DNA from: Myotis daubentonii
Lineage: Eukaryota > Chordata > Mammalia > Chiroptera > Vespertilionidae
Assembly: GCF_963259705.1 (NCBI RefSeq)
Contig: NC_081842.1
Span: forward strand, 89,820,433-89,884,432
Reading direction: 5' to 3'
DNA length: 64,000 bases
The notes under the pieces were generated by a model, which ran no database searches, had not been told where the DNA came from, and worked only from the letters and a program-made list of their open reading frames with translations. Positions within the stretch are counted from its first letter, which is position 1. The number at the start of each line of letters is the position of its first letter. The position numbers and the translations under genes are program-made. This document shows positions 1 to 10,582 of this stretch, one piece after another.

Positions 1-560
1 CCCCTGATCACCCTGCGGCTCTGTGTGTGACAGGGTGCGGCGCCCCAACCCTCCCCCGCCACGGGCCCTGCTCTGTGTGTGACGGGGTAGAGCCATAACC
101 TCCCATTGGCCCTGCCCTGAGTGTGACAGTGGCGGTGCCCCAACCCCCTGATCGGCCCTGCAATGTGGGTGATAGAAGGTGGCGCCCCAACCCCCTCATC
201 TGCCCTGCTCTGTGTGTGACAGGGGGCGGTGCCCCAACTCCCCTATTGGCCCTACTCTGTGCATGACAGGGGGGAGCTCCTCAACCCCCTGATCAGCCCT
301 GCTCTGTGTGTGACAGGGTACGGAGCCCCAACCACCCTGATGGGCCCTGCTCTGTATGTGACAGGGGGTGGCGCCACAACCTCCCCGTCGACCCTGTCTT
401 GAGTGTGACAGGGGGCAGTGCTCCAACCCCCCAATCGGTCCTACCCTGAGTGTGACTAGGGTGGCATCAGAACCTCCCGGTCCGCCCTGCTCTGTGCATG
501 ACAGGGGGCGGCACCCCAACTCCCCAATTGGCCCTGCTCTGAGCCCGACCACGAGCTGCA
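1..560 (+). repeat. 47-bp minisatellite inside Helitron
   Basis: About 12 diverged units, each with a core like CCCTGCTCTGTGTGTGACAG followed by a G/C run and CCCCAAC. Spacing is about 47 bp (for example unit starts near 67 and 112). The same repeat in opposite orientation fills 38147-38945. It is the source of several long spurious reading frames on both strands. Confidence 0.85.
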
Positions 561-727
561 CCTAGGGATTGGGCCTGCCCTCTGCCACCCAGGAGCAGGC
601 CTAAGCCAGCAGGTCGTTACCTCCCGAGGGGTCCCAGACTGTGAGAGGGCACAGGCTGGGCTGAGGGACCCTCTCTCCCCCCACCCCCTCCCCCGAGTAC
701 ACAATTTTTTGTGCACCGGGCCTCTAG
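1..727 (+). mobile_element. Helitron (Helibat-type, non-autonomous), 5' end outside window
   Basis: The right end is a canonical Helitron 3' terminus: an imperfect GTACACAA...TTGTGCAC hairpin (about 697-716) followed by CTAG at 724-727 and a T at 728. Most of the body (about 1-560) is a GC-rich minisatellite of about 47-bp units. The final 150 bp match, in reverse complement, the 3' module of the composite Helitron at 37971-38990, so the two belong to one subfamily. No Rep/helicase coding is visible. Whether the missing left part has a second module is unknown. The open frames here are produced by the repeat. Confidence 0.85.
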
Positions 728-728
728 T

Positions 729-835
729 CATTACATAAAAGGGTACGGTCTTTTTTTTTTTTTTTTTTTTTTTTAGTTTTATTCATTTCAAACGGGCCCG
801 GATCAGGCCTGCTGGCCGTAGTTTGCCCACGGCTG
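729..835 (-). mobile_element. hAT MITE fragment cut by a Helitron
   Basis: On the minus strand this starts with a hAT-like terminus, CAGCCGTGGGCAAACT, and continues through a GGCC-rich segment, GTTTGAAATGAATAAAACT, and a long A run (T run at 751-774 on plus). It stops where the Helitron begins at 728/727. The remainder should lie beyond the Helitron's other end, outside the window. The next bases, CTCTAAGG, would be its 8-bp target duplication. The exact family name is not certain. Confidence 0.6.
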
Positions 836-1229
836 CTCTAAGGGCTATTTACAGAGTTTAAATCATTGTGGGATTTTTTGTTTTTGTTTTTGGGTTATTT
901 GTTTAAGTAATTTTCAGCAATTTCACTGAGGTGGGTATCCTCAGAGTGCCTCATATTATCTTGCTGGAAGTGGAACTCTTTATTTCAGTTCTGCAATATT
1001 ATTAACAATAACACACATTTGTATGTATCACAATCAAAATCTATGATTAGTTCTACTGTTTGTGCTACTTGTGAAATGATAAGGTGGTCACACATCACAT
1101 GACATCTGTAACAAGCAACCTATAAAAGAGATTAATTTATTCATAAAGTATTCAAACTTATGCATGGAAATTGCTAGCTACTACTGCCCGGAATTATAAC
1201 TGGTGCTATAAATTCTAGGTATATTAATT
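836..1229. other. AT-rich interval, nothing recognised
   Basis: No reading frame, repeat terminus or RNA-like structure stands out here. Confidence 0.5.
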
Positions 1230-1630
1230 TGCTAGAAATTTCACATAAGGCACCACAGAGCACGTGACTTTAACATGAGATGTTTATTTTCTCAGTTATG
1301 GAGGATGGAAGTCCTTGGGCAAGGTGTTACAGGGATTGGTTCCTTCTGTGGGCTGTAAAGAAAGACTCTGTTTTAAGTCTTTCTCCATGGCTTGTAAATG
1401 GCGGTCTTCTTTCTATGTTTTCACATCATCTTTCTTCTACTCACATTTGTGTCCAAATTTTCTCTTCTTAAAATACATCAGTGATATTGAATTAGGGCCT
1501 ACCCTCTTAATCTCATGTTGATTTAATTATCTCTTTAAAGATCCTATCTCCAAATAAGGTTACTTTCTGAGGATTTATGGGTTATGACTGGAGCATATGA
1601 ATTTTTAGGAATTACAATTCAGCACATAAG
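1230..1630 (-). mobile_element. MaLR (MLT1/MST-type) LTR, antisense
   Basis: The plus strand reads like the reverse complement of a mammalian apparent LTR retrotransposon LTR. Landmarks in order are TTTATTTTCTCAGTTATGG, GATGGAAGTCC, CAAGGTGTTACAGGG, TTGTAAATGGCGGTCTTC, ATTGAATTAGGGCC, CTCTTTAAAGATCCTATCTCC, and a terminal GAATTTTTAGGAATTACAATTCAG. It is old and diverged. No internal retroviral sequence flanks it, so it is a solitary LTR. Edges are approximate. Confidence 0.7.
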
Positions 1631-1807
1631 CAGTAAGACAGTAACATTCAGTTGCTACTCAGCTTACTTTAAAATATGTTTTTAAAACATACTGAAAATA
1701 AATCTTAGAAAAATATAGGAATACCATGTAGTTTAATATATTGGAACAAAATTAGCAATAGAAATTAAGATTGGAGTATGGAGGAAAAAGAGGCTACATA
1801 CTAAACC

Positions 1808-2446
1808 TGACAAGGTCTGGGGAGCCTGCATATGGGCCTTACCAACTCAGGGACCTAAAGTAACCACATAGGATGCTCTGAAATTAAAACTTCCTAACTA
1901 AAGGTAAGTAATGTAGGTAGTAATGTCCTAGGCCAGTATCTTCCTTGACAAAGGTCAATCTTTACCTTAACTGAGTTCATCTATTGTCTTCTTGCATCTA
2001 CCATAACACACCTTTGGAATGACAGTAATGCCCTTTTATTCCAGACCCCTCAGGGCAAAATCTCCCATCATAGCAAGAGACCAAAGAACCCCTCATTGCT
2101 ATTTTTTCTCCTGCACACCATCTACACGTGCTGTAAATGTTAATTGTTAACTATACTGTGCCCACCAATGTAAGAGAAATATGTGTCTGTCCATTTTACA
2201 TTTTATCCAATCCCAGAGACTTCCAACCCTTTGCTTTCTCACATCTCCTTAATATACCTCTATTGAATGTCATGTAACCCTCCTTAAGCCTCCTCCTTTG
2301 ATTCTGATGTATAAAATAAGACCCAAACATGTCATTCTCTGAAGCATTTTATCAATCCTTTGAGATTTTGCTTCCCAGTGATTGTCATCAGTTTGGCACA
2401 AATAAACTCATAAAAATTCTTACAGGTTTGAACATTTATGTTGACA
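1808..2446 (+). mobile_element. Candidate ERV-type solo LTR
   Basis: The segment has the architecture of a U3-R-U5 LTR: a possible TG start near 1808, a TATA-like TATAAAA at 2310-2316, AATAAA at 2401-2406, and a ...TTATGTTGACA end at 2446. The spacing of about 90 bp from TATA to poly(A) signal is typical of an R region. I do not recognise the family and saw no target duplication, so the left edge is a guess. No gag, pol or env sequence is adjacent. Confidence 0.45.
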
Positions 2447-3437
2447 GTTGAAACATTTAAACATCTTTTAATTTCAGACCAGCCTAATGTGTTTTTGCAT
2501 TAAAAATACTAATTCAATTACATTTTAGGGAGACATTTAAAAAACTGTTAATAAGCATTAATAACATATTAATTATTTAAAAATATTAAATTTGCAAATC
2601 TTGCAGTGCAGATCAAAACCATAAGTCCTAAAATAATCAAAAGCATACTATTTAGTTTTTAACAGGTTAACTTTTTGATTTATAAATAAATAACTTTCAA
2701 ATAAAAATTTTAATATGACTACTAATTTCTAAGAACACGCAGCTAATAAAAGCAAATTTGTTATAAATTTAAATAATATTGTTATATTTTATAGATAACC
2801 TTCAAAATAAAGCTTTATTGTTATTTTCCCTTTGCTTTTCTTGTGTCATTTAGTGTTTAAATGAATATTAAAACATTTTTGTTCATATTTTCTAAATATA
2901 CAGAAAATATGTGTATGTCTTTACTAAAAATTGAATAAATATTATTTTCAAAAATTAAACTTTATTACTGTTATATTTGCTATATTTTTGACATATTGAT
3001 TAATGCTTTAAAATATTAACTATAACAACAAAATATTTCAGTGATAACATAGGCCAATAATAACACATTTTATAATTGGATTTGTGAATTATTATACTTT
3101 ATTGAAGAAATAAAATGAACAAATAAAGTCCCTTTTTCAAATGCTAAATTTTTGATTTCCTGTTATCTTCTTTTATAATGTACTTTTAGCTTTCCTTTTC
3201 ATTTATTTGTACATCTTCCAATTTCTTTAAAAAATTAAGTCTATTAGTTTTAGTTGACTCATATGTGCTAATTAAATTTGTATTATAACAGGATCCTGGT
3301 ACATAATCACCATTGTAGTTAATTTATAATTAGCTAGCAAATGACTAGTTCTGGTTATGGCCACCATTGCTATAGGTGATGGTGGTGGTGGTGGCTGAGT
3401 TTAAAGAGTTTTGTGCCCTTTCCCATACATATAAAAA
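2447..3437. other. AT-rich interval, nothing recognised
   Basis: Very AT-rich, with a short GGT-rich run near 3378-3394. No repeat family or coding sequence could be assigned. Confidence 0.5.
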
Positions 3438-3969
3438 CTAGAGGCCTGTTGCACAAATTCATGCATGGGTGGGGTCCCTTGGGGTAGCCTGTGGAAATTG
3501 GGCCCTACCTCGTGCCCCCAGCCTCGCAGCCCTGCAGCCCCACCTGGCACCCTGCCTTGCCCAGGTGCCATCCCCTCACCTGCTCCACCATCCCGCCTGT
3601 GGAGCGATTGATTGAAGCCAGGCCTCCTACCCAGCTCCCTTAGTGCCTGGGAGCCAAGTGGTGGCCCTGCCCCCCACTACCACTGCTGGTCGCTGTCTGC
3701 AGGGCGATTGGAGGGGCCATCGGGTCCCTGCTCACACATGCTTTGGCCTGGCGCCACCGACTCACCTGGTCCATCATCCCACTCTCGTTGGGACCCATCG
3801 GGGCCAGCAGTGCCTCCACTGCCGCCTGCTGCCAGTGCTGCATCGCCAACATCCCCCATGTTCCACTTCGCCCCCTCATGGTCAGCACATGTCATAGCGA
3901 GAGGTCAAACTCCCGGTTGAACGACCACCCGAGGGGACAACTTGCATATTATGCTTTTATTATATAGGA
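3438..3969 (-). mobile_element. Helitron (Helibat-type, non-autonomous)
   Basis: Read on the minus strand, the element begins TCCTATATAATC... (5' end at 3969, T beyond it at 3970 on plus) and ends with the hairpin TGCATGAATTTGTGCA and CTAG (3438-3441), flanked by A at 3437. It contains the common Helibat segment GCTATGACATGTGCTGACC near its 5' end. It is 532 bp with no coding capacity. The TATATAGGAT motif is duplicated just outside (3970-3980), so the 5' boundary could be 10 bp further right. Confidence 0.88.
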
Positions 3970-3979
3970 TTATATAGGA

Positions 3980-4800
3980 TAGTTATTGCTTTGCTAATCT
4001 CCTCCTCCCCCTTTTTGACCCTGAAAAAGCCACGATGTAATTAGCTGATTGCAAGTTCTTTAATAGCTTAGACACAGTTATTGGGAAATCCGTATATCTT
4101 CCCCTATAATATAAGGAGTCTAGTTTACTTAATCTCCTTTCAATATTTCTCTCAGTCTACTATTAAAAAATGTTAGATCTAGAGCCACTCTAAAGACATT
4201 CTAAAGTTATATTTTTTTTCTTTATTTCTGTTTATAACCCTGACAGGTCAGTTAATATGTTTTTTTAAAGTTGCAATTTTCTTTCAGCCTTTTTCAGCAG
4301 TGCCAAGGATTCTTTGGTTGTAGAGCTAAGTATTTGTCTGATGATGATGTCTCTCCACTAACCAATTTATTAGCTTCCCACAGCCTAGCTTCTTTAGATT
4401 AGTTGAGCAGATCGCATGGTTTTAGGGTGGACAGTGTTTGTTCAGTGTCTAAAAGCCCCATTTGCTTCATTATTTTCGGTAACAGGATGGCTATGTTGCC
4501 TCAGTTGAGACCACTGGTGTCAAGGAAACCAAGCAACAGAATATGAGTGAATGAATGGATGCAAATTCATCTCCCTTCCTGAAAAAACAACTAAATTGAA
4601 TGCCCTGCTAATGAAAATCTAATCCTATCAACTATAAGTACTTATCAATTCAATAAACATTAAACAATGGGAAAATTATATAAATAATCACTTGATATTA
4701 TTTGAAACTTGAAGAAATCTTGGTCAATGTGCCCAGTGTAGTTTTTAGTAACAAGGATTTGAAGTTATGCAAACTGAACTTAAAATCCTATTTATAGCAA
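3980..4800. other. Unassigned sequence
   Basis: No terminal motifs, coding frame or known repeat recognised. Confidence 0.45.
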
Positions 4801-4807
4801 TTATTGC

Positions 4808-4856
4808 ATGATCTTGGAAAAGTATTTAACCTCTCTAAGCTTCAATTCTACTGGCA
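4808..4856 (+). repeat. MIR SINE fragment
   Basis: The stretch around GTATTTAACCTCTCTAAGCTTC matches the MIR core (CTTAACCTCTCTGAGCCTC in the consensus as I recall it). Only this core segment is recognisable, followed by a short GAT-rich run at 4861-4885. Confidence 0.6.
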
Positions 4857-4885
4857 CTGGTGATGATGATGATAATGACGATGGT

Positions 4886-6137
4886 GACTTTCATTATTAA
4901 AGTTGAGTCATTTATTCTGTGGCCATGGTAATATGTGTCAACAAGTAAGATACTCTGAATTGCTTATAAGTAAGTGTTTATTATGGAAATTTACAGTGAA
5001 GTTGAGGGATAAACTAACTACTGTACAACAAAAAAGCTAAATAAACAGATATAAAATAACTAAAATAGCTGAATTCAGATAAGACCATATGTAGACACTA
5101 ACATAAAATTGAGTAGCTTATGAAAAATGCCAACCATATAAATAAGAATTGAAGCAACTAGGTTTTACATTTAAAATAGTTTTCAATAAACACTTGCATA
5201 GTTTATTTCTTCTTCATATTTTCCTTAAATTAGTGCAAAAATTATTATATTCAGTAGAAAGGTACTATAAATTGTTGCCCTAAATGTGACAACACATTTG
5301 TAAGTTATTAATGTGCTTATTAGAGAAACATTCTGTATTTCCTTTGAAAATATTACAGTATTTTTTTCTTGTTAAGAATGTCTTCAATCTTTTGCCTTAA
5401 GCATTGCTTTTCTGGCTGATATAATCCCAAGGAGCATTGGTAATAAACAATTTTAATAGAGAGTATAAAAATACCTTTTTAAAAGATACACTCCAATAGA
5501 AATAATATCTAATGGACAATATTTCTTCTCAACCTCCTTGTTTTTTTTTCTTTAAGATCAAGCCTGTAAATCTCACTATGCTTTTGATCCTCTCCATTTA
5601 TGCTTATGTAGAATTTTGGGTCAATCCAGTCAGAGTTCCAGATAGTTGTAGTTAAAAGCCATGCAAAAGTTTAACATACACACATAAACATACTACAAAG
5701 TTGGAGACGTTGGGAGATTAAGATTTTGAATCACGTTTATTCATTTTATTCTCATTACTCTTTCAAAATATTTGATTATTAAAATTTCTGGGGATATGAA
5801 GGTGGCTTATTTACTGGTATATCAAGTTATAAAGCACTGATTATTACATGACAAACATTACGTAATCAGGCAAAGGTTAATATCCTTTATGAAGCTGAGA
5901 AAGAATGAACAGAGAATAATATATTTAAAAATTGAATTCAAAGGCAATATTACGGTCATTTCTCATCAAACATCAGTGAAGATTTCTTCCCTCTACTTTC
6001 ACTATTCTTTTTGTCAGCTAGATTCATTTTTTACAATAATTTCTATTTATCTGTCTATTTATCTATTTCCCTAATATTTTACTCTAATGATATTTTTTCT
6101 ATCTGATAAAATATGCAACAGAACTTTAAGTCTTTAA
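4886..6137. other. AT-rich interval, nothing recognised
   Basis: No reliable repeat termini or exons. A 61-codon open frame at 5889-6074 ends in a simple ATCTATTT-like tract and has no coding character. Confidence 0.45.
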
Positions 6138-6156
6138 ATATATATATATACACACA

Positions 6157-6195
<39 letters not shown>
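6138..6195. repeat. (TA)n microsatellite
   Basis: An alternating TA tract with a CACA interruption. Confidence 0.95.
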
Positions 6196-6513
6196 TTTGC
6201 AAAATTAAAGTAGACTGAACAATTAGAATAATGTTAGGCCATCTTGAACAAAGACTTAAATACGCATTCAAATAAACTGACTTTCTTTTTGGATACATAA
6301 TCTTCAATCACTATTTCAATATTTATAACTTCATCCATAATCTGTAATACTTCTGAGACTGTTGTAAAAACCAAGACTTTAAAGAGAGTCAAGCCATTAA
6401 ATAGCTGTATAAATGACTAGGTAGATACCTTCAAACCATCTCACATCTTCACACATTATCAGTTAAAGGGCTCATAGGCAGAAGACATTAGCAGGATAAA
6501 TAATAGTTACATG

Positions 6514-6789
6514 CCCTGGCTGGTTTTGCACAGTGGATAGAGTGTCGACCTGCGGACTGAGGGGTCCCAGGTTTGATTCCGGTCAAGGGCATGTACCTTG
6601 GTTACAGGCTCCTCCCCAGCCTGGGCCCTCATCAGGGCTCATGAAGGAGGCAGCCAATTGATGTTTTCTCTCACATCAGTGTTTCTCTCTGTCTTTCCCT
6701 CTCTCTTCCACTCTTCCTAAAAAATAATGGAAAAAATATCCTTGGGTGAAGATTAAAAAATATAATAAAATAAAATTGTTTTTTTAAAA
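6514..6789 (+). mobile_element. Ves SINE with perfect target duplication
   Basis: The tRNA-derived head contains an A-box region (CACAGTGGATAGAG) and B box GGTTTGATTCC, then CAAGGGCATGTACC, the GGAGGCAGCCAATTGATG segment and a CTCTCT-rich body. The 3' end is ATGGAAAAAATATCCTTGGG, then GTGAAGATTA and an A-rich tail. The 12-bp duplication AATAGTTACATG is perfect (6502-6513 and 6790-6801), which fixes both ends. It is a pol III retroposon, not a tRNA gene. Confidence 0.95.
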
Positions 6790-6801
6790 AATAGTTACAT
6801 G

Positions 6802-8204
6802 TTTAAAAGTTTTCTGGTAGAGTAGGGATCTACATTTGGCCAAAGACATTTAACTGATAAAATGACAATAATATCAAAATTGTAATATTTGGAGAGGAAG
6901 GTTGTACCAGACTTTGTGGCTAATCAATTTAGTCACATAGACCAGATCCAAAATACATGCCTCAGAGTATCCATGTAATTAACTTCTCTCCATATCTCCT
7001 CCTTACTGTGAAACATAAAGGCCTCATGCAAACTCAGTATTTATTGGTCTAGACAAGTATATAGTAACCAATTTTTGACCTGTTTTTACTTATGCTGTTT
7101 TTGACAAACAGAAGGCAATAGAACAAATTATAACTATGTTGTGCCCTTGAAAGGATGTTAATAATGGGTCTTATCTTTAAGGAGAAAAAAATGCCTAGAG
7201 TAGAAATACTCTGTGAATGTACTCCAGGTGAGCCACTATTTGAATGATCTCACAGAGAACAGTCCTCACTTAGGTGGAAACCTGCAGCGAAAATACATAG
7301 CATTCCAGTTACCCAGAGCTATAAGAAGGGGCTTCATCAAGGATGGGGTTTAAAGTAAAGGTGATAAAGATACTCCAAACATGAGGAAAACCCATACATG
7401 CAAGAACCTAAACCAGCGGGACTGAGTAATGAGTGCTGACTCCTTGTGCATCCATAGTTTTGAGTCACTCCACAGTGGGACTACCCTCAGTGTGTGCATT
7501 CGATGATATTTTTGTAATAGGTGATTGATTCTGCTATCCTGGAAATGATACAATGCAAAGGGTATATTTAAAGTAACATCAAGTGAGAGGAGAAAGTTCA
7601 GTTTCTGAATAAAGATAATGGAAAATTATTCAAGCAACAATTAAACATTCAGGGCCTCTCCTGTTTGCAGGACTGCCTTAGGCCACATTTAGTTTCAGAG
7701 GCTGTGGTGGCAAATCAATAAAGTGCAATGCCCCATTTATTCTACATTGCTGGGTAATGAGGTGTTCCAGCAAGGAGAATTTTCCCAGTGAAGTTTACCC
7801 TTCAAAAAATGATTTTATAAAAGCCACTTTCTAGGCTGTGGTCTTCTAACCACATTTAAGTCTTGAATGCTCAGATTTTCATCTGCAAGTTTGAAAAGTC
7901 CATTTCTAACTCCAAAGTAAATTGTTCTTTAAAATATTTCTAAATAGTATTATATTTACCTTTTTTTCTTAAACAGAGTACATGGCCTTTAGAGAAGAGA
8001 GAATTCAAAAGTATTTATAATTTTTCTTAATTATCTGTTTTTAGTCAAGATAACACCCATACATAAAGAAAGAAGTTCCTGTATTTTGTCTTATTGAGAT
8101 TTAAAAAAAAAAAGAATGCTGGAGAACCAGCTGCCTGACCTAAGAATTGTGCTTGGAACTTTTTAAAGTGACCATCTCTCTATGTGAACCTGGAAACACA
8201 AAGC
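6802..8204. other. Unassigned sequence
   Basis: Moderately AT-rich single-copy-looking DNA with no recognised repeat. The 67-codon minus frame at 7350-7553 shows no recognisable domain. Confidence 0.45.
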
Positions 8205-8300
8205 TAGAGAGACCTTCTGGCTTTCTTAGTCCAACCTCCTCCTTTTAGGATGAGGAAACTGAACAACAAAGAGGTGAAAGTTTGCCCACCAATGGCATGT
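8205..8300 (-). repeat. MIR SINE fragment
   Basis: The plus strand reads like reverse MIR: AGTCCAACCTCCTCCTTTTA, then GATGAGGAAACTGAACAAC, AAGAGGTGAAAGTTTGCCC. This is a typical ancient mammalian fragment. Confidence 0.75.
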
Positions 8301-8532
8301 CAGTGCTATTACTATCTCCTATATTAAGGATTGGGAAACCATGGCTTACAGGCCAACTTCAGCCTTTCTCTTGTTTTTGTAAATAAAGTTTTATTGGAAC
8401 AGAGCCATGTTCATTAGTTTGCATATTATCGAGGACTGTTTTCATGCTACAGCTACAGAGTTGATCAGTTGGGGCAGAGACCAGGGAGAGATATCTGGTC
8501 CACAGACATACTATCTGTCCCTTTATAGAAAG

Positions 8533-9897
8533 CTAGAGGCCCAGTGCACAAAATTCGTGCACAAGTAGGGTCCCCAGGCCTGGAGGGAGATCAGGGCCAA
8601 TCAGGGCCAGGCCGTTCGGGGCTTGAAGGCCCCAGCAGGGTCAGGAGAGGAGGTGACTGTTGCCTGGCTGGGAGCAGAAGGAACAGACGCCAGATGCCGA
8701 CACTGCCCTTGGTGCCTCACCATCCCACAGTTCCCTGCCTCCCCTCTCCTCCTTCCCTCAGTATTGCACTGCCACCAGGGGCCTGCTGGCTGGGGGAGGG
8801 CTGGGGGAGGGTTCCAGGGAGGTTTCAATCCACAGTTTGGAATGTTCAGGAGGTGGCCAATCAATAATTCTCTATCATCATTGATGTTTCTAGCTCTATT
8901 TCCCTCTCTGAAATCAATCAAATATATATTTTTAAAATGCAAGGTTTTTAGAGGAAGAAAGGTAGGACAAGGGAGCTATCAACAGGGAGGCATTTGAGAT
9001 CTTGCTCACATTTCAAATAGGATAACAGACGGTGGTCCTCAGGGGGTGACAGGTGAGGAGTGGCAGTGGGTGGAGCAGGGCACAGCAAGCTGAGGAACGG
9101 GCTGTAATGACTGAGGATGTCTGTGACAGTGACACCGTGTGTTGGGGCCAGTGCTGGGATCATTCACCCCCCAAGAGGTTTTGATTCCAGACGGGAGGAG
9201 AAACATGGAGATCAGCGGGCCTTTCTTAGCCTGGAAGGTGATGTGGGCACCAAGAACGAGCTGCCTTGCTTCCCTACAAATGGAAACAGTGTAACTGCAC
9301 ATGAACGTCCGTCAGCAGCCAAATCAATGCCCAGCCAGCTCTGGTGGCTGTGTCTTGCCACTCTCTGGCTGTGCTGTGGCACTATTGGTCGGGGAGGCTG
9401 AAGCCATGCCCACAAGCTCACATAGTGTACGAAGGGGAGGGCAGGAAGCCAAAAGCTGGAAGTTGGAGCTGACATGGCCTGGCAGTGATGCTTCTGCCAT
9501 GGAGCTGGATGGGAAGCAGCTGTCGGTGCGACAGGCTTTGGAGTCAGAGGGGCTGTGCTTCCTACACATCACTGGGAAGTCCCTGCAAGCCAGCTAGGCC
9601 GGGTGGGGCTTAAGGAGACCTTTCCCTCCTGGAGCTGTTCTTCTCAGGGTGGCAGGGTCAGGCCACTTTTTTTTGTTGTTGTTGTTTATTTATTTTTTTA
9701 TTGGAAAGCAAGCTCTGTGCTTGCAGTTTCTGGGATCCCTGGGCCATAGCGTGCACCTCATGCCTCACTGTGCCCCCCCCACCCCTCCTCCTCCATTGAG
9801 CATCTGGCCCCTGGTGGTCAGTGCGCATCATAGCGACTGGTCAACAGGTCATTCTGGTCGCCCCACTATAATGGTTGCTTGACTTTTATTATATAGA
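8533..9897 (-). mobile_element. Helitron with large unexplained interior
   Basis: The 3' end is at 8533-8536 (CTAG) beside the hairpin GTGCACAAAATTCGTGCAC. The 5' end is at 9897 (TCTATATAATAAAAGTC on minus), with the usual GCTATGATGCGCACTGACC segment near it. It is 1,365 bp, much longer than its neighbours. Two inserts stand out: a Ves SINE 3' tail (8847-8935) and about 750 bp (8940-9690) resembling no repeat I know. The base left of CTAG is G rather than A. It could instead be two Helitron pieces joined through the SINE tail. Confidence 0.7.
8847..8935 (+). mobile_element. Ves SINE 3' tail inside Helitron
   Basis: The segment from AGGAGGTGGCCAATCAATAA through ATCATTGATGTTTCTAGCTC to CTCTGAAATCAATCAAATA and ATATATTTTTAAAA is the 3' half of a Ves SINE without its tRNA-related head. 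It is either a 5'-truncated insertion or captured material. Confidence 0.7.
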
Positions 9898-10566
9898 CTA
9901 GAGGCCTGGTGCACGAATTTGTGCATGGGTCGGGTCCCTCAGGGTGGCCTACGGGGATCAGGCCAAAACCCGCAGTCCAACGCTGTCTGCCACTCCTGCC
10001 TGCCACTCCCGCTTATCCCAGCCCTGCTGCACCTGCTGTGGGCTCATGCCCAGTCCGTCCCGATCAGGAGTGCCCTGCATCTGGTGCCTGTCCCAAGGCG
10101 GGGCAGCGGGATGCGATTGGCCTTCCAGGCGGGCTGTGGGACGCCCTTGCTGGCCCAGGATCCAGATCCGTCCCGATGATGTTTGCGCTGGTTGTCGGGA
10201 GCCACTTGGTGGACACTTTTATATTATTTCTTCCTTACAGAGTGTCTAGGGAGGGGAAGCGGCCGCAGTGTCCAAGGCCAACTTCCAGGAGGCCAGAGGC
10301 ACTGTCGGGATCATGCCGGCAGTGTGGGTTCGTTGGTGCCTGCCCCGTTCTCTGGAGATTGGAACTGCAGGACTATTGAGGGAACTGCCGCCAGGCTGGT
10401 GGGGCACTGGGACAGATGGGTCAGTCAGCTAAGCTTTAGCAGCACACTGACCACCAGGGGCCAGCTCCTGCATTGAGCGTCTCTCCTTTGCTGGTCAGTG
10501 CACATCATAGCGACCAGTCGACCAGTTGTGTGGTCAGTCAGTCATTTAGGCTTTTATATATATAGA
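9898..10566 (-). mobile_element. Helitron abutting the previous Helitron
   Basis: CTAG lies at 9898-9901 with hairpin GTGCACGAATTTGTGCAT. The 5' end is at 10566 (TCTATATATATAAAAGCC on minus), with T at 10567. The left neighbour base is the terminal A of the preceding Helitron's 5' end (9897 on plus), so it sits exactly on that element's boundary, an A^T site. It is 669 bp and GC-rich inside, with no transposase coding. Confidence 0.88.
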
Positions 10567-10582
10567 TGTTTAGTGATTCCCG

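Larger units (their letters stand above)
8328..10582 (+). mobile_element. hAT-Charlie MITE split by two Helitrons
   Basis: The left part (8328-8532) carries GGATTGGGAAACCATGGC, then TTTTTGTAAATAAAGTTTTA, TTGGAACAGAGCCATG and CTGTCCCTTTATAGAAAG, the body of a common eutherian Charlie-type MITE. The missing terminus resumes at 10567-10582 as TGTTTAGTGATTCCCG, a diverged form of the expected TTTGCTGATCCCTG end. The 2,034 bp between are two abutting Helitrons. Strand is arbitrary for a MITE. Confidence 0.7.

Noticed and set aside
6514..6620. tRNA-like A and B boxes
   Set aside because: These belong to Ves SINEs flanked by target duplications. No cloverleaf-complete tRNA gene was found.
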